A stretch of DNA of 64,000 bases from Nostoc sp. KVJ20 (GCF_001712795.1 NZ_KV757632.1:48115-112114); one strand, 5' to 3'. Positions 8,409 to 17,045 are shown, counted from the first letter of the stretch. The notes: a model not told the origin generated them from the sequence alone. Numbers and translations are program-made.

Positions 8409-9701
8409 TTAGAAGAATAAAATCCGGGCGATGCTAAAAATGGCAGCGCTAAGAACAGCACTCACGGGGATTGTAATTAGCCATGCGGCGGCAATGCCTT
8501 TTAGTGTTTGAAACTTAATCGACTTGATATTTTGCACTATTCCAATACCAACTACACCACCGACGAGAGCGTGGGAGGTGGAGACTGGTAAACCTAGCCG
8601 GGAGGCGATGAGGATGGTGGTAGCAGTCGCAAGTTCGGCACAAAATCCACTACTAGGTTGCAAGGCAATGATGTTTTCACCAATGGTGGCGATGACTTTT
8701 TTACCCCAGACAGCTAAACCACCAACAATACCAGCACCACCAAGAATTAAAATCCAAAGAGGGATAGTAATACCATCAGTAGGTACACTACCAGTGCGAT
8801 TAATATAAACGATCGCAGCTAAAGGAGCGATCGCATTTCCCACATCATTAGAACCATGAGCAAAGGCTACGAAGCAAGCACTTAGCAGTTGGAATCGTCC
8901 GAATAATTTTTCTACGGGATTGGGGATTGGGGATGGTGGGGCCCCCTCTGGGGATTGGGAAGTGAGAAACACTTCTTCCGTCTCTTTTAACTGTCGCCAA
9001 CTAATGATTGTGAGTCCAACTGCTGTTGCTGAACCGATTAACAGTGGAATGTCGTAAGCAGGAATGTTGAAACCAACTTGCTCAATTACAAAATTGGTGA
9101 GCGGTTCAGTCAGGGATGGTAATACAATCACGCCGAATACACCTAGCAGCAAAGTACTCAACCAGGGAATCCATTCTTGTAGCTGCACTACTTGATTGGG
9201 TTGATCCAAAATCCAGTGCTTGATTTGACTGTAAAATAAAGCAGCGATCGCACCACTAATTAATGGTGTCAAAATCCAGCCAATGGTGATGAAGCCAATT
9301 GATGACCAATCAATTGCACCTGCTCCCAAAGCTACCCAACTAAATCCAGCGATCGCACCAACAACGGCATGAGAAGATGAGACTGGTAAACCGCGTGATG
9401 TAGCAATTTGCAACCACACACCACAAGAAATTAGTACCGTTACCATCCCAGTAACGAATATTTGGGGTGTAGCTGCGAATAAGGCGGGATTAGCAATTTT
9501 CGTTGCGAGAGTTTCCGTTACCTCATGTCCAAACAACACAGCACCCGTAAACTCTAATATCCCAGCAATTATTATCGCTTGTTTGAGGGTGACAGCTTTG
9601 GAACCGACAGAGGTTCCCATCGCGTTAGCGACATCGTTTGCTCCGAGATTCCAGGCGACGTAGAAAGCTAGTAGAGCTACGAGAGGTAAGGTAATAAGCA
9701 T
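8409..9701 (-). CDS. Inorganic phosphate transporter, Pit/PHO-4 family
   Basis: A 430-residue inner-membrane protein with 10-11 hydrophobic segments. Both halves of the internally duplicated family carry the signature: GANDVANAMGTSVGS near residue 20 and AHGSNDVGNAIAP near 283. GLPVSSSHAVVG (about 105) and GLPVSTSHALVG (about 370) form the second duplicated motif. Pit proteins import metal-phosphate or phosphate by proton or sodium symport with low affinity. A hydrophilic loop of about 40 residues in the middle is normal for the family. No PhoU-like partner gene adjoins, so regulation cannot be inferred. It starts at an ATG. Confidence 0.92.
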   Translation of the reverse strand: MLITLPLVALLAFYVAWNLGANDVANAMGTSVGSKAVTLKQAIIIAGILEFTGAVLFGHEVTETLATKIANPALFAATPQIFVTGMVTVLISCGVWLQIATSRGLPVSSSHAVVGAIAGFSWVALGAGAIDWSSIGFITIGWILTPLISGAIAALFYSQIKHWILDQPNQVVQLQEWIPWLSTLLLGVFGVIVLPSLTEPLTNFVIEQVGFNIPAYDIPLLIGSATAVGLTIISWRQLKETEEVFLTSQSPEGAPPSPIPNPVEKLFGRFQLLSACFVAFAHGSNDVGNAIAPLAAIVYINRTGSVPTDGITIPLWILILGGAGIVGGLAVWGKKVIATIGENIIALQPSSGFCAELATATTILIASRLGLPVSTSHALVGGVVGIGIVQNIKSIKFQTLKGIAAAWLITIPVSAVLSAAIFSIARILFF

Positions 9702-9733
9702 TTTGTTGGGGACAAGGGGAGAGTGGGAGAGTT

Positions 9734-9811
9734 CGGTTAAGGTAAGAGACGCGATAAATCGCCGTCTCTACAAAGACTGATTATTGTAGAGACGGCGATT
9801 CATTGCGTCTT
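9734..9811. repeat. Palindromic repeat, family D copy 1
   Basis: It starts CGGTTAAGG, then GAGACGCGATAAATCGCCGTCTC, and is followed by an inverted GTAGAGACGGCGATTCATTG. The whole unit folds into a long hairpin between the phosphate permease and the dehydrogenase genes. A second full copy is at 54939-55017 and a half copy at 25401-25438. Confidence 0.7.
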
Positions 9812-9819
9812 TGTTCTGA

Positions 9820-10866
9820 TTACGGATAAATTAAGATTTTATAAGTATCCGGTGTTGGTGCGATCGCTTGCTCCACTGCTGCTGATAAATCTTTTAATGG
9901 ATAGCGATCGCTAATCAACGCTTGCACGTCAATTCGCTGATTAAATACAATATCGGCTGATAGATTCTGAAGCCGATAAGATGAGCTATAACTGCCGATC
10001 AAGTCAATTTCCCGACGATAGAGGATATTAGGATTGATGGGAATTTCGACTTCATCAGGGAATTCGGCGAAAAACAAGATTTTGCCACCTTTGCGGGTAC
10101 AATCAAGTGCTTGAAAGAAAGCTTTCTCACTAGGAACAGCCAACAAGGTAACATCAACACCTAGTCCACCAGTTAAGGCATGAATTTTGGCTGGTAAATC
10201 GGGATCACGAGCATCAAAAGCCGCCTCTGCGCCGACATTCAAAGCTTTTTCAATTCTAGAGGGTAGTAAATCGGTAGCGATCGCTTTTGCTCCAAAATAC
10301 TTCACCAACATAATGAACATTAACCCAATTGGCCCAGCACCAGTAACTAATACAGTTTGTCCTGGAGCAATTTGGGCTTTTTTCACAGCCTTCAAGCAAC
10401 AGTTAGTTGGTTCTACAAAACTCGCTTCTTCAAAACTGATATTATCCGGGATGGGAATCAACCCACCATTTTCCACAATATGTCCGGGAACTTTGACATA
10501 ATCGGCAAAACCGCCACCACTGGCGTTAAAGCCTGCGGTTGTGGAGATGTTTTTGTAGACATCGCACATGGAGAAATTATCATTTAGGCAGTAAGCGCAA
10601 CGCATACAAGGGATGTGGTGCATTACCGCCACCCGTTGTCCAACTTGCCAACCTTTGACATTATTGCCTAATGCTGCGATCGTGCCGGCAGTTTCATGTC
10701 CAAAAATGCGCGGCGGTTCATAAAGTGGATAACGAATTTTTTTAATATCTGACTGACACAACCCCACAACCCGCACCTGTACCAGCACTTCATCTGGTTC
10801 TAGGGTTGGAACTGGGATATCTTCGTAAGAGAGTTGATTGACGCCTCTAAATACCTGTGCTTTCAC
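9820..10866 (-). CDS. Zinc-dependent medium-chain alcohol dehydrogenase
   Basis: A 348-residue MDR-family NAD(P)-dependent dehydrogenase, of the type that oxidises alcohols or polyols. Catalytic zinc ligands are visible as Cys37, His57 and Glu58 (GHETAG motif). Structural zinc ligands are Cys87, Cys90, Cys93 and Cys101. The Rossmann loop GAGPIG is at 176-181. The full zinc set places it near sorbitol/threonine dehydrogenase-like enzymes, but the substrate cannot be read from the sequence. Translation starts at a GTG preceded by GCGGGA. It is flanked by a hairpin repeat downstream and the PIN/HTH pair upstream, with no operon partner. Confidence 0.88.
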   Translation of the reverse strand: MKAQVFRGVNQLSYEDIPVPTLEPDEVLVQVRVVGLCQSDIKKIRYPLYEPPRIFGHETAGTIAALGNNVKGWQVGQRVAVMHHIPCMRCAYCLNDNFSMCDVYKNISTTAGFNASGGGFADYVKVPGHIVENGGLIPIPDNISFEEASFVEPTNCCLKAVKKAQIAPGQTVLVTGAGPIGLMFIMLVKYFGAKAIATDLLPSRIEKALNVGAEAAFDARDPDLPAKIHALTGGLGVDVTLLAVPSEKAFFQALDCTRKGGKILFFAEFPDEVEIPINPNILYRREIDLIGSYSSSYRLQNLSADIVFNQRIDVQALISDRYPLKDLSAAVEQAIAPTPDTYKILIYP

Positions 10867-10927
10867 GTTGTTTTTTCCCGCTCAACGATACTAGATGTAA
10901 CATTAGTTAGTGGTCAACGTTAGGCTA

Positions 10928-11764
10928 TCAGGTTTGTGATTTCTCTGTCTTAGCCTGTTCTAATTGTTGCTCTAAGCTTTGTTCAAATAGTTGGAATGCC
11001 TTGATATCCTCTGATGAGAGCTTTCCTTGAATTTCCCCATTCTGAAACCGCAGAATCTCTCCTCGGTTGTCCTTGGCAGTAATTGTTAAAACTCCCCGAT
11101 TCTGCCAGAGTCGATACCGTTCACCCTCAAAATATCGACCACCCTCTGGTGCTATTCTTGCAAATTTACTCTTCAAAGTTGTTTTGGCAATTTGCACGAT
11201 TACATCAGAATATTCATGGAAGCAAATACTACCAGCAAATTTTGTAACATTATTTTTTTCTAACTTATCCAGCAATTCAACAATGGTCATCGGAGGGTTT
11301 TTGAGATCCTCTGATTGCTGCTGAATTACTTGAATCATTTTTCCTGGGAATTGGTCATTAAGATAAACCAAAAAATCATCTGGATGCCAAGCCTCAATAT
11401 CCCAAGGCTTTAAAGCTTCTGCTGGAAAGTCATCTAAATCAGCAGTAACAATCACTTTTGCCTTCGCAACTATAGCAGCAGCGACAACATGGTAATCACC
11501 TGGATGATTTGTCATTGATGCAACTAGATGTTCTGGTACTTCCACTATTGCTTCAGGAAAATGTATCTTGAGCATTTCTTGAAAGCGTGCAGCCTTGGCA
11601 TCTGTCATCTTTCCCTTCTTTACAAGATTGCGAGTAGCACCTTCTAGAATTTCTTGTGAAAAATGAATTTCGTAAAGTTCTGCTTCGGCAGCACGGAATA
11701 AGGTATCACACAGAGGCATGGGGTAGATAACGCAGGAGTCCAGAACAACAGAGAAAGAAAGCAT
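10928..11764 (-). CDS. PIN-domain protein, probable toxin
   Basis: A 278-residue protein whose first 140 residues are a PIN ribonuclease domain: Asp9 in VVLDSCVIYP, Glu38, Asp90 in HPGDYHVVAAA and Asp109/111/112 in VTADLDDFP are the expected acidic metal ligands. PIN toxins usually cleave RNA and are about 130-150 residues, so the other 140 residues are an extra C-terminal region. That region has a QQSEDLKNPPMT stretch, a beta-rich part with GGRYFEGERYRLW, and a Gln/Glu-rich end. The gene starts four bases after the stop of the HTH gene, implying co-translation as a toxin-antitoxin pair. The C-terminal extension may be a regulatory or substrate-binding domain. Confidence 0.8.
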   Translation of the reverse strand: MLSFSVVLDSCVIYPMPLCDTLFRAAEAELYEIHFSQEILEGATRNLVKKGKMTDAKAARFQEMLKIHFPEAIVEVPEHLVASMTNHPGDYHVVAAAIVAKAKVIVTADLDDFPAEALKPWDIEAWHPDDFLVYLNDQFPGKMIQVIQQQSEDLKNPPMTIVELLDKLEKNNVTKFAGSICFHEYSDVIVQIAKTTLKSKFARIAPEGGRYFEGERYRLWQNRGVLTITAKDNRGEILRFQNGEIQGKLSSEDIKAFQLFEQSLEQQLEQAKTEKSQT

Positions 11765-11768
11765 CTTG

Positions 11769-12230
11769 TTAGTCTAATTTGCTACTTTCCTCATCATAGA
11801 ACCCCTCATCTTGCAGAAATTGAGTGAATTCCTTCAAACCTTCTCGGCGCTTGGTGTCTCGGTGTTGTTTATATTTCATCAAATCATCAAAACGAACCCG
11901 GCGATGCGAACCCACCTTAATGTAATTAATGTCACCCTGTTCTAATAACTTGATCAGGTAGGGACGTGATACGTTCAGATATTCGGCCGCTTGTTGTGTC
12001 GTCAATTCCTGTTGTTGAGGAATTATAGATATAGCCTTACCTGATGCCATTGCGTGGACAACTTGAAGTAGTACTTGATAAATCGGTTCAGGAATGGTAA
12101 TTTTTTCTCCGTTAGCCCCTACCAGTTTTGCCTGGGAACCTTTAACGCTCAGTATGCGCTCCAGTTCGATAGATTGAGCTTCTAGCTGTGGAGATATTAC
12201 AGACTCTGAAAGCACGCTATATTTAGACAT
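11769..12230 (-). CDS. Excisionase-type HTH protein, probable antitoxin
   Basis: A 153-residue protein with an HTH_17/MerR-like excisionase domain at about residues 74-125. The motif runs LTTQQAAEYLNVSRPYLIKLL and then YIKVGSHRRVRFDDL. Such proteins bind operator DNA, and when paired with a PIN gene they act as antitoxin and autorepressor. The first 70 residues include an ILSVKGSQAKLVGANGEKI segment typical of these cyanobacterial antitoxins. The gene comes first in the pair, the usual antitoxin-first order. The promoter should lie in 12231-12300, which is AT-rich with inverted-repeat fragments. Confidence 0.82.
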   Translation of the reverse strand: MSKYSVLSESVISPQLEAQSIELERILSVKGSQAKLVGANGEKITIPEPIYQVLLQVVHAMASGKAISIIPQQQELTTQQAAEYLNVSRPYLIKLLEQGDINYIKVGSHRRVRFDDLMKYKQHRDTKRREGLKEFTQFLQDEGFYDEESSKLD

Positions 12231-12394
12231 CGTTATTACTTCCTCTAGTATTATGGGACTTTACGCCGTCAATACCATTCACTATCTTATAATACACACT
12301 ACATAAACGAAATATCCGAAAAACAAAATAAATTATCTTGTCTGATGCCAAGCTATCTGGAGAGAATATGTCGAAACTCCAGTGAGGTTAAGTG

Positions 12395-14188
12395 ATGGTT
12401 AATCAGACATACATAGCTGATGTTTTAGTTGTCGGTGGGGGAACTGGAGGGACTGCGGCTGCTATCCAAGCAGCGCGACGGGGAGCCAAAACCATTTTGG
12501 TGAGTGAATTTCCTTGGTTGGGAGGAATGCTCACTTCAGCTGGAGTGTCTGTACCCGATGGCAACGAATTAGAAGCCTTTCAAACCGGGTTATGGGGTGC
12601 GTTTTTGCAGGAATTGCGACAAAGACAGCCCGGAGGATTAGATAATAGCTGGGTAAGCTTTTTTAGTTACGATCCCCGGATTGGGGCAGAGATTTTTGCA
12701 GATTGGGTGCATGAATTACCTAATCTGCACTGGATTTCTGGACAAGTGCCTTTAGAGGTGTTCCGCCAAGGTGATTTGATTACTGGTGTGCGCTTTGCTG
12801 ATTTTGCTGTCACAGCCAAAATTATTCTCGATGGCACAGAGTTAGGAGATTTATTAGCTTTAGCTGAAATACCTTATCGTTGGGGCTGGGAATTGCGATC
12901 GCAGTGGGGAGAACCCAGCGCCCCAGTGACTTTTAACTCTTTAACTCAGAAATATCCTGTGCAAGCACCCACTTATGTAGTGATTATGCAAGATTTTGGT
13001 GAAGCGATTGCACCAGAAATTCCGGCTGCCCCTAACTATAATCCATCCGAGTTTACAGGTGCTTGGGATGGCTATGGAGCAGAGACGTTTTTGAATTATG
13101 GACGCTTACCTGGCGATCGCTTCATGATTAATTGGCCAATCTGTGGCAATGACTACGGCCAAGGAGTAGGGGGGCTGATAGAGTCAGATGTATCCAGAGG
13201 TGAATTCATCCAAGAATCTCGCTGGCACAGCCAAAATTTTGCCCATTTTATCCAAAATCAGCTTGGTCGTCGCTATGGTTTAGCAGAAAAAGTATTTCCT
13301 CACGCCTCTACAGCTTTTGCATTGCATCCCTATTACCGGGAAAGCCGCCGCTTAGTGGGGCTAACTACTGTCCGAGAACAGGATATTTTGCCGATCGCTG
13401 AAGGTAGAGTTGCATCTATATTTAATGATGCGTTCGCCCCTGGCGTTTGCGAAGCAATCGCAGTTGGTAACTACGCCAATGACCATCATTATCCTGGCGT
13501 TCAATTTCCACTGCAACCAAAATCTATCCGTTGGGGGGGACGCTGGACTGGGACGCCCTTTACAATTCCCTACAGTTGTCTTATTCCGGCCACCACAGAT
13601 GGTTTTTTGGTATGTGAAAAGAATATTTCTGTCTCCCACATTGCCAATGGCGCCACCAGATTACAACCTGTGGTTATGGGCATTGGTCAAGCAGCAGGGA
13701 TGGCGGCGGCAATGTGTGTTGAGTTAAACTGCCAGCCGAGGGATTTACCTATTAGGGCACTACAAACAGCTTTATTGGAAGATAATCGCTCAAAAACAGC
13801 AATTATTCCTTTCTTTAATCTTCCACCCAATCGTTCGGATTGGCTGCACTGGCAACTGTATTACTTAAATAACCCACAAACCTATCCAGCTAGTGGTTAT
13901 TGCCCTTTCCCATCGGGGAATGAGTACCCTGACTCTGCTTTTGACAAGGCATCAATTCGGGAAAGTAACTGTTTCAAAGGTATTTTTTCCTGCTTGGATC
14001 AACAGGAATACAGATTTACTGTCACAGCACCAGCCGCATATCAAGGGCAAAATTGGCAGCTTGTGACTTTGCGATCGCATATCGACGAGCAATTACGCGC
14101 TTATCCCCACGAACAATTAGTTACATTGTGGGGCCGTCATAATCACTCTGGTAATTGGTTATTAGTCGAACATTTAAATGGAGGATAA
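12395..14188 (+). CDS. FAD-dependent oxidoreductase
   Basis: A 597-residue flavoprotein of the FAD_oxidored type (PF12831-like). The dinucleotide-binding loop GGGTGGT is at residues 14-20, followed by the Glu/Arg-rich helix AARRGAKT and the SEFPWLGGMLTSAG segment characteristic of this family. The C-terminal part has the second FAD contact, NGATRLQPVVMGIGQAAGMA (about 410-430). No signal peptide is seen, so it is probably cytoplasmic. The substrate is unknown. The ATG at 12395 is preferred because GAGG lies seven bases upstream; a GTG immediately precedes it. It precedes patX but has a promoter-like gap, so an operon is unlikely. Confidence 0.85.
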   Translation: MVNQTYIADVLVVGGGTGGTAAAIQAARRGAKTILVSEFPWLGGMLTSAGVSVPDGNELEAFQTGLWGAFLQELRQRQPGGLDNSWVSFFSYDPRIGAEIFADWVHELPNLHWISGQVPLEVFRQGDLITGVRFADFAVTAKIILDGTELGDLLALAEIPYRWGWELRSQWGEPSAPVTFNSLTQKYPVQAPTYVVIMQDFGEAIAPEIPAAPNYNPSEFTGAWDGYGAETFLNYGRLPGDRFMINWPICGNDYGQGVGGLIESDVSRGEFIQESRWHSQNFAHFIQNQLGRRYGLAEKVFPHASTAFALHPYYRESRRLVGLTTVREQDILPIAEGRVASIFNDAFAPGVCEAIAVGNYANDHHYPGVQFPLQPKSIRWGGRWTGTPFTIPYSCLIPATTDGFLVCEKNISVSHIANGATRLQPVVMGIGQAAGMAAAMCVELNCQPRDLPIRALQTALLEDNRSKTAIIPFFNLPPNRSDWLHWQLYYLNNPQTYPASGYCPFPSGNEYPDSAFDKASIRESNCFKGIFSCLDQQEYRFTVTAPAAYQGQNWQLVTLRSHIDEQLRAYPHEQLVTLWGRHNHSGNWLLVEHLNGG

Positions 14189-14232
14189 GAAGAGTTTATT
14201 TTCAGTAAAACAGAATACTTTTTGATTAATTG

Positions 14233-14260
14233 TCCGGATATTCATTAAAAAGCTAAGTAT
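14233..14260 (+). promoter_or_regulatory. DIF-class promoter motif of patX
   Basis: TCCGGA at 14233-14238 is the -35-type motif defined for heterocyst-specific early promoters (DIF class) in Anabaena. A -10-like TAAGTAT lies at 14254-14260, giving a start about 30 nt before the patX ATG. TCCGGA is uncommon between genes in this window, and the position relative to a RGSGR gene matches published patX genes. Confidence 0.65.
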
Positions 14261-14295
14261 CAGTGAAGTGGAGAGTTCCAAAATAGACATCTGCT

Positions 14296-14523
14296 ATGCG
14301 TGCTGCCATTTCACTTTTAGTATCGAGTCTGGTGTTCGGCCCCTTAGCTTCTAACTGCCAAGCAATGGTCAATCACTTATCAACAGCGCTGCCTTCCACG
14401 CCTACTTCGGAACAGTGGCTCTCGGCGGCATCTGAACAAAATCCAGATGATGCGCCACGTCATCGCGGTAGTGGGCGTAGAGAAGTGACACAAAAATTCC
14501 GAAATATCTATGCTGTGGTTTAA
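14296..14523 (+). CDS. patX: RGSGR-containing heterocyst inhibitor PatX
   Basis: A 75-residue protein with a hydrophobic N-terminus (residues 1-23, RAAISLLVSSLVFGPLASN) that should act as an export signal. It has a Ser/Pro-rich middle and the hexapeptide HRGSGR at residues 56-61. RGSGR is the pentapeptide by which PatS and HetN inactivate HetR. A signal peptide plus HRGSGR near the C-terminus is the definition of PatX, an inhibitor that occurs together with HetR across filamentous cyanobacteria. The 14 residues after the motif (REVTQKFRNIYAVV) distinguish it from PatS. A TCCGGA promoter motif lies upstream, and hetR is 11 kb away. It starts at an ATG with a weak ribosome-binding site. Confidence 0.88.
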   Translation: MRAAISLLVSSLVFGPLASNCQAMVNHLSTALPSTPTSEQWLSAASEQNPDDAPRHRGSGRREVTQKFRNIYAVV

Positions 14524-15411
14524 CTACTGTAGGGTAATGCCTTTTTTATTAAAGGAACAATTACCAGAAAACAGGATGTTATGCTAACATCTTTTACACA
14601 GCTTTTCTGACAGAGATATATACAGTTGACACACGAAAATCTTCAGCGATCGCTTAGTATTTCAACTGCAAGCTTTGTATATATAGTTGGCATCAATCCT
14701 GCCGATCAAAACGCAAATCAAATTCAGTGCCTTGATCAACAGCATTACCAACTCCTCAAAAGCTACACAACTGTTGCTCATATTCTTGGGAAGCTCTGCG
14801 TCTCAATCCTCAATTGTTCTAGAAATAGATGTAATTTAGGCTATCAGTTAATCTAAAGCACATCTAATTCAGACATTTTGCTTGTTGAGGAAACAGTCTT
14901 AAGGCAACTTCACTTTATTCCCCAATAGTTTTTTTTCTTAATATATTGCCTAGCTGGTTATCTACATCAGCAAGTAATTGATCTTCGCTCCGACGCCTGT
15001 TTAGCGTCCTTTGCCGAAGCATACAATCTCTTTCCTTTCATCTGATCTGAACTAGCGCGTGGATTCACACAAGTAATATAAGTTTATTGCACTTGGCAAC
15101 AAATCTTACTATTCCTGACCTACTCTTGCACTCTGGTTCCTTCTTCCCGCAGATAGCTCCCAACAAAATAAATATTAAGAAGGATCTGCTAGATCATCTT
15201 AGTTACTTTAATTATTCTACACCCAAGGCCAGATGCAAAATTTTGCATCTGGCCTTTTTAGATAAATTTTACTTAAAGAAAAGCGAGTGGGGAGATGAGG
15301 AAGAAGCAGGAGAGTAGGGGGTAGGGGGCAAGGAGGAGAATAAAAAATTACCTCTTTCTCCTCTGCTCCCTGCCCCTCTGCCTCTTTTCAATGCCCAATG
15401 GCCATTCCCTT
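14524..15411. other. Geneless region after patX with a strong palindrome
   Basis: About 890 bp without a credible gene. A 76-codon frame from a TTG (14626) and one from 15087 that runs through the hairpin are rejected. The perfect palindrome at 15225-15256 followed by T5 looks like a terminator for a plus-strand transcript, yet the nearest plus-strand gene, patX, ends 700 bp earlier. An unannotated small RNA, or a long patX 3' end, is possible. Confidence 0.5.
15225..15259 (+). terminator. Perfect 32-bp palindrome with T tract
   Basis: AAGGCCAGATGCAAAA is followed directly by its exact inverse TTTTGCATCTGGCCTT and then TTT. The GC-rich base of the stem plus the T run gives a classical rho-independent terminator on the plus strand. 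Confidence 0.7.
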
Positions 15412-16311
15412 TTAAACTGTTGTTTTCTTGCTCTTATTTTCTCTTCCCTGAATGCCATTGAGGAACATTGGCACAAACTTCTCGATAAACGTCTGTGGAT
15501 CGCGCTGCCAAGCTTTTTGTGCAGCCTGAATCCTAGTAAATTGCAACTCAGGCGCTAGCAAAGTCTGGGGTAAGCGTTCCATCAAGTATTGGGGACGTTG
15601 CCAAAGTGGCATGGTATTTGCCACTTCCACCAAGTTGGCAACTCGCCGTAGTTCTGCGCCCAAAGTGATATCCATTCCTGATTCAAATGCTGCTTGTTCA
15701 ATTGCGGTATATTTTCGCTTGGCTTGCTCTACTTTTTGCTGATGTTCTGGACTCTTACGCGCAAGTTCTCCTAGCCAACGATTACCCCAGCGCACGTGTC
15801 CCACTTCCTCTGGGAGAATTTTTTCAATCGTTTCCCGAATTTTGATGTTTTCTGCCGTTTGTGCCCCTTGCTTAAGTGCATAAATGTGGGCAGAAAAATA
15901 TTCACAGCCCCGTTTTTCGGTGACGTTAATTGCCGCAAGGGAAGAAATCACAAAATCATCAAGGTTTTCGACTGGATTTTGTTGTTCGTGGTCGAGCAGG
16001 CGTTCAAATTCATTGATATAGGAAGAACCGGGCGGCTTACCAATATCTGCTCCCAGTTCTGCCAACAAGTCAGTCAGCCACATTGCATGACGAGCTTCAT
16101 CTGAGATGTGGTGAGACAAATCCCGCACTAGTTCCCGTGCCTGTCCATTCAGTTGCTCAATTAAATCAGTCAGGTCTTTGCAACTGCGTTGTTCACTATA
16201 ACGGTAGCGGTTGAGGGTAATTAGATGGATTTCGCGATCGCATACCACCCGTTTCAATACATCTCTGGCACTCAAAACATTCTGAAATTTACGTGGATAG
16301 GTAACTGTCAT
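15412..16311 (-). CDS. Ferritin-like diiron domain protein
   Basis: A 299-residue, mostly helical protein with two carboxylate/His motifs of the ferritin-like fold: SDEARHAMW near residue 70 and LPEEVGHVRWG near 170. Additional acidic residues lie between them. Such EXXH pairs bind a di-iron or di-manganese centre. The family includes hydroxylases, oxidases and iron-storage types, and the substrate here is unknown. No signal or membrane segment is present. It starts at an ATG. A heptamer-like G-rich/C-rich repeat lies just downstream (about 15306-15385). It is divergent from gifA, with 400 bp between. Confidence 0.75.
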   Translation of the reverse strand: MTVTYPRKFQNVLSARDVLKRVVCDREIHLITLNRYRYSEQRSCKDLTDLIEQLNGQARELVRDLSHHISDEARHAMWLTDLLAELGADIGKPPGSSYINEFERLLDHEQQNPVENLDDFVISSLAAINVTEKRGCEYFSAHIYALKQGAQTAENIKIRETIEKILPEEVGHVRWGNRWLGELARKSPEHQQKVEQAKRKYTAIEQAAFESGMDITLGAELRRVANLVEVANTMPLWQRPQYLMERLPQTLLAPELQFTRIQAAQKAWQRDPQTFIEKFVPMFLNGIQGRENKSKKTTV

Positions 16312-16628
16312 AAGTTATGTAAATTTTTGTAAATCTTTATTTCATGGTAACTTAGTTTTTTGCAACTGCTGTGTCTGCGTACAATCACCAAAAAACAGTA
16401 AAAGTTACAAAAATTAATGGCTTGAGTTGAACTCAAGTATCAGACCTTTTAAATGTAAATAAAAGTAACAAATAAATGTTCTCTCTTAGGAAAGGTGTGT
16501 TTTTTGAGATTAAACAAATCTGAAGCCAGATGATTTTAGTCATAAAAGGTGAATTGAGAGGATTTTTTCGGCTTTTAGGAAAAACACCTGATATTGTGAG
16601 CAAAAGCAAATATAAACTTTTGTAAAAA

Positions 16629-16659
16629 GTAGCTTATGTTACAGAATTTTTGCTATATT
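16629..16659 (+). promoter_or_regulatory. NtcA box overlapping the gifA -35 region
   Basis: GTAGCTTATGTTAC at 16629-16642 fits GTAN8TAC exactly. The likely -10 TATATT is at 16654-16659, only 11 bases after the box, so the box covers the -35 position. This geometry implies repression by NtcA, which agrees with the known NtcA repression of gif genes during nitrogen starvation. Confidence 0.7.
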
Positions 16660-16713
16660 AGTTATGTGAAGGAACAGAAATTATATATTCACAAAATAAA
16701 GAGGAGTATGGTT

Positions 16714-16914
16714 ATGTCTATCGCAGATAAATCTCGTGCATTAATGGTGCGTGAACATCAACAAGTCAAGAATCGCCAACAATCAATGCTGATGCGGGCG
16801 GCACAAGAACTTGGTCTTCCTGAAGAAGTATCTCACTACTGGAACCCAATTCAAGGGAAAGTAGATGCTAGCAGTCGGATGATTTATGGCCCCAGCCATG
16901 CTTCCATGAGCTAA
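16714..16914 (+). CDS. gifA: Glutamine synthetase inactivating factor (IF7-type, GifA)
   Basis: A 66-residue basic small protein. The segment DKSRALMVREHQQVKNRQQS followed by MLMRAAQELGLP is the conserved core of cyanobacterial IF7/IF17 proteins, which bind and inactivate GlnA when ammonium is added. The family is about 65 residues. A longer frame opens at 16636, but the ATG at 16714 has GAGGAG seven bases upstream and gives the family length; an ATG two codons earlier is too close to that site. It is convergent with its target glnA, 131 bp apart, with a terminator hairpin between. The upstream NtcA box suggests repression under nitrogen limitation. Confidence 0.92.
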   Translation: MSIADKSRALMVREHQQVKNRQQSMLMRAAQELGLPEEVSHYWNPIQGKVDASSRMIYGPSHASMS

Positions 16915-16970
16915 GTTTCAGGAATTCTAAGCTGGATTTTTTGAGTAAATGTCTCAACTGATAAGTCTGG

Positions 16971-17001
16971 AAAAAAAAGCCACCCTCAACTTTAGGGTGG
17001 C
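16971..17001 (-). terminator. Rho-independent terminator of glnA
   Basis: GCCACCCT and AGGGTGGC form an 8-bp stem with a 7-base loop. On the minus strand the stem is followed by T8. It lies just after the glnA stop and could also serve gifA from the other side, though without a T tract. Confidence 0.85.
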
Positions 17002-17045
17002 AAAACTTATTACTTTTTAGTTAGATTACGACTTACGACTCTTCA

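Noticed and set aside
14626..14856. 76-codon frame with TTG start after patX
   Set aside because: No ribosome-binding site, no domain, composition typical of non-coding AT-rich DNA.
15087..15317. 76-codon frame
   Set aside because: It runs straight through the strong palindrome and T tract at 15225-15259, which looks like a terminator.
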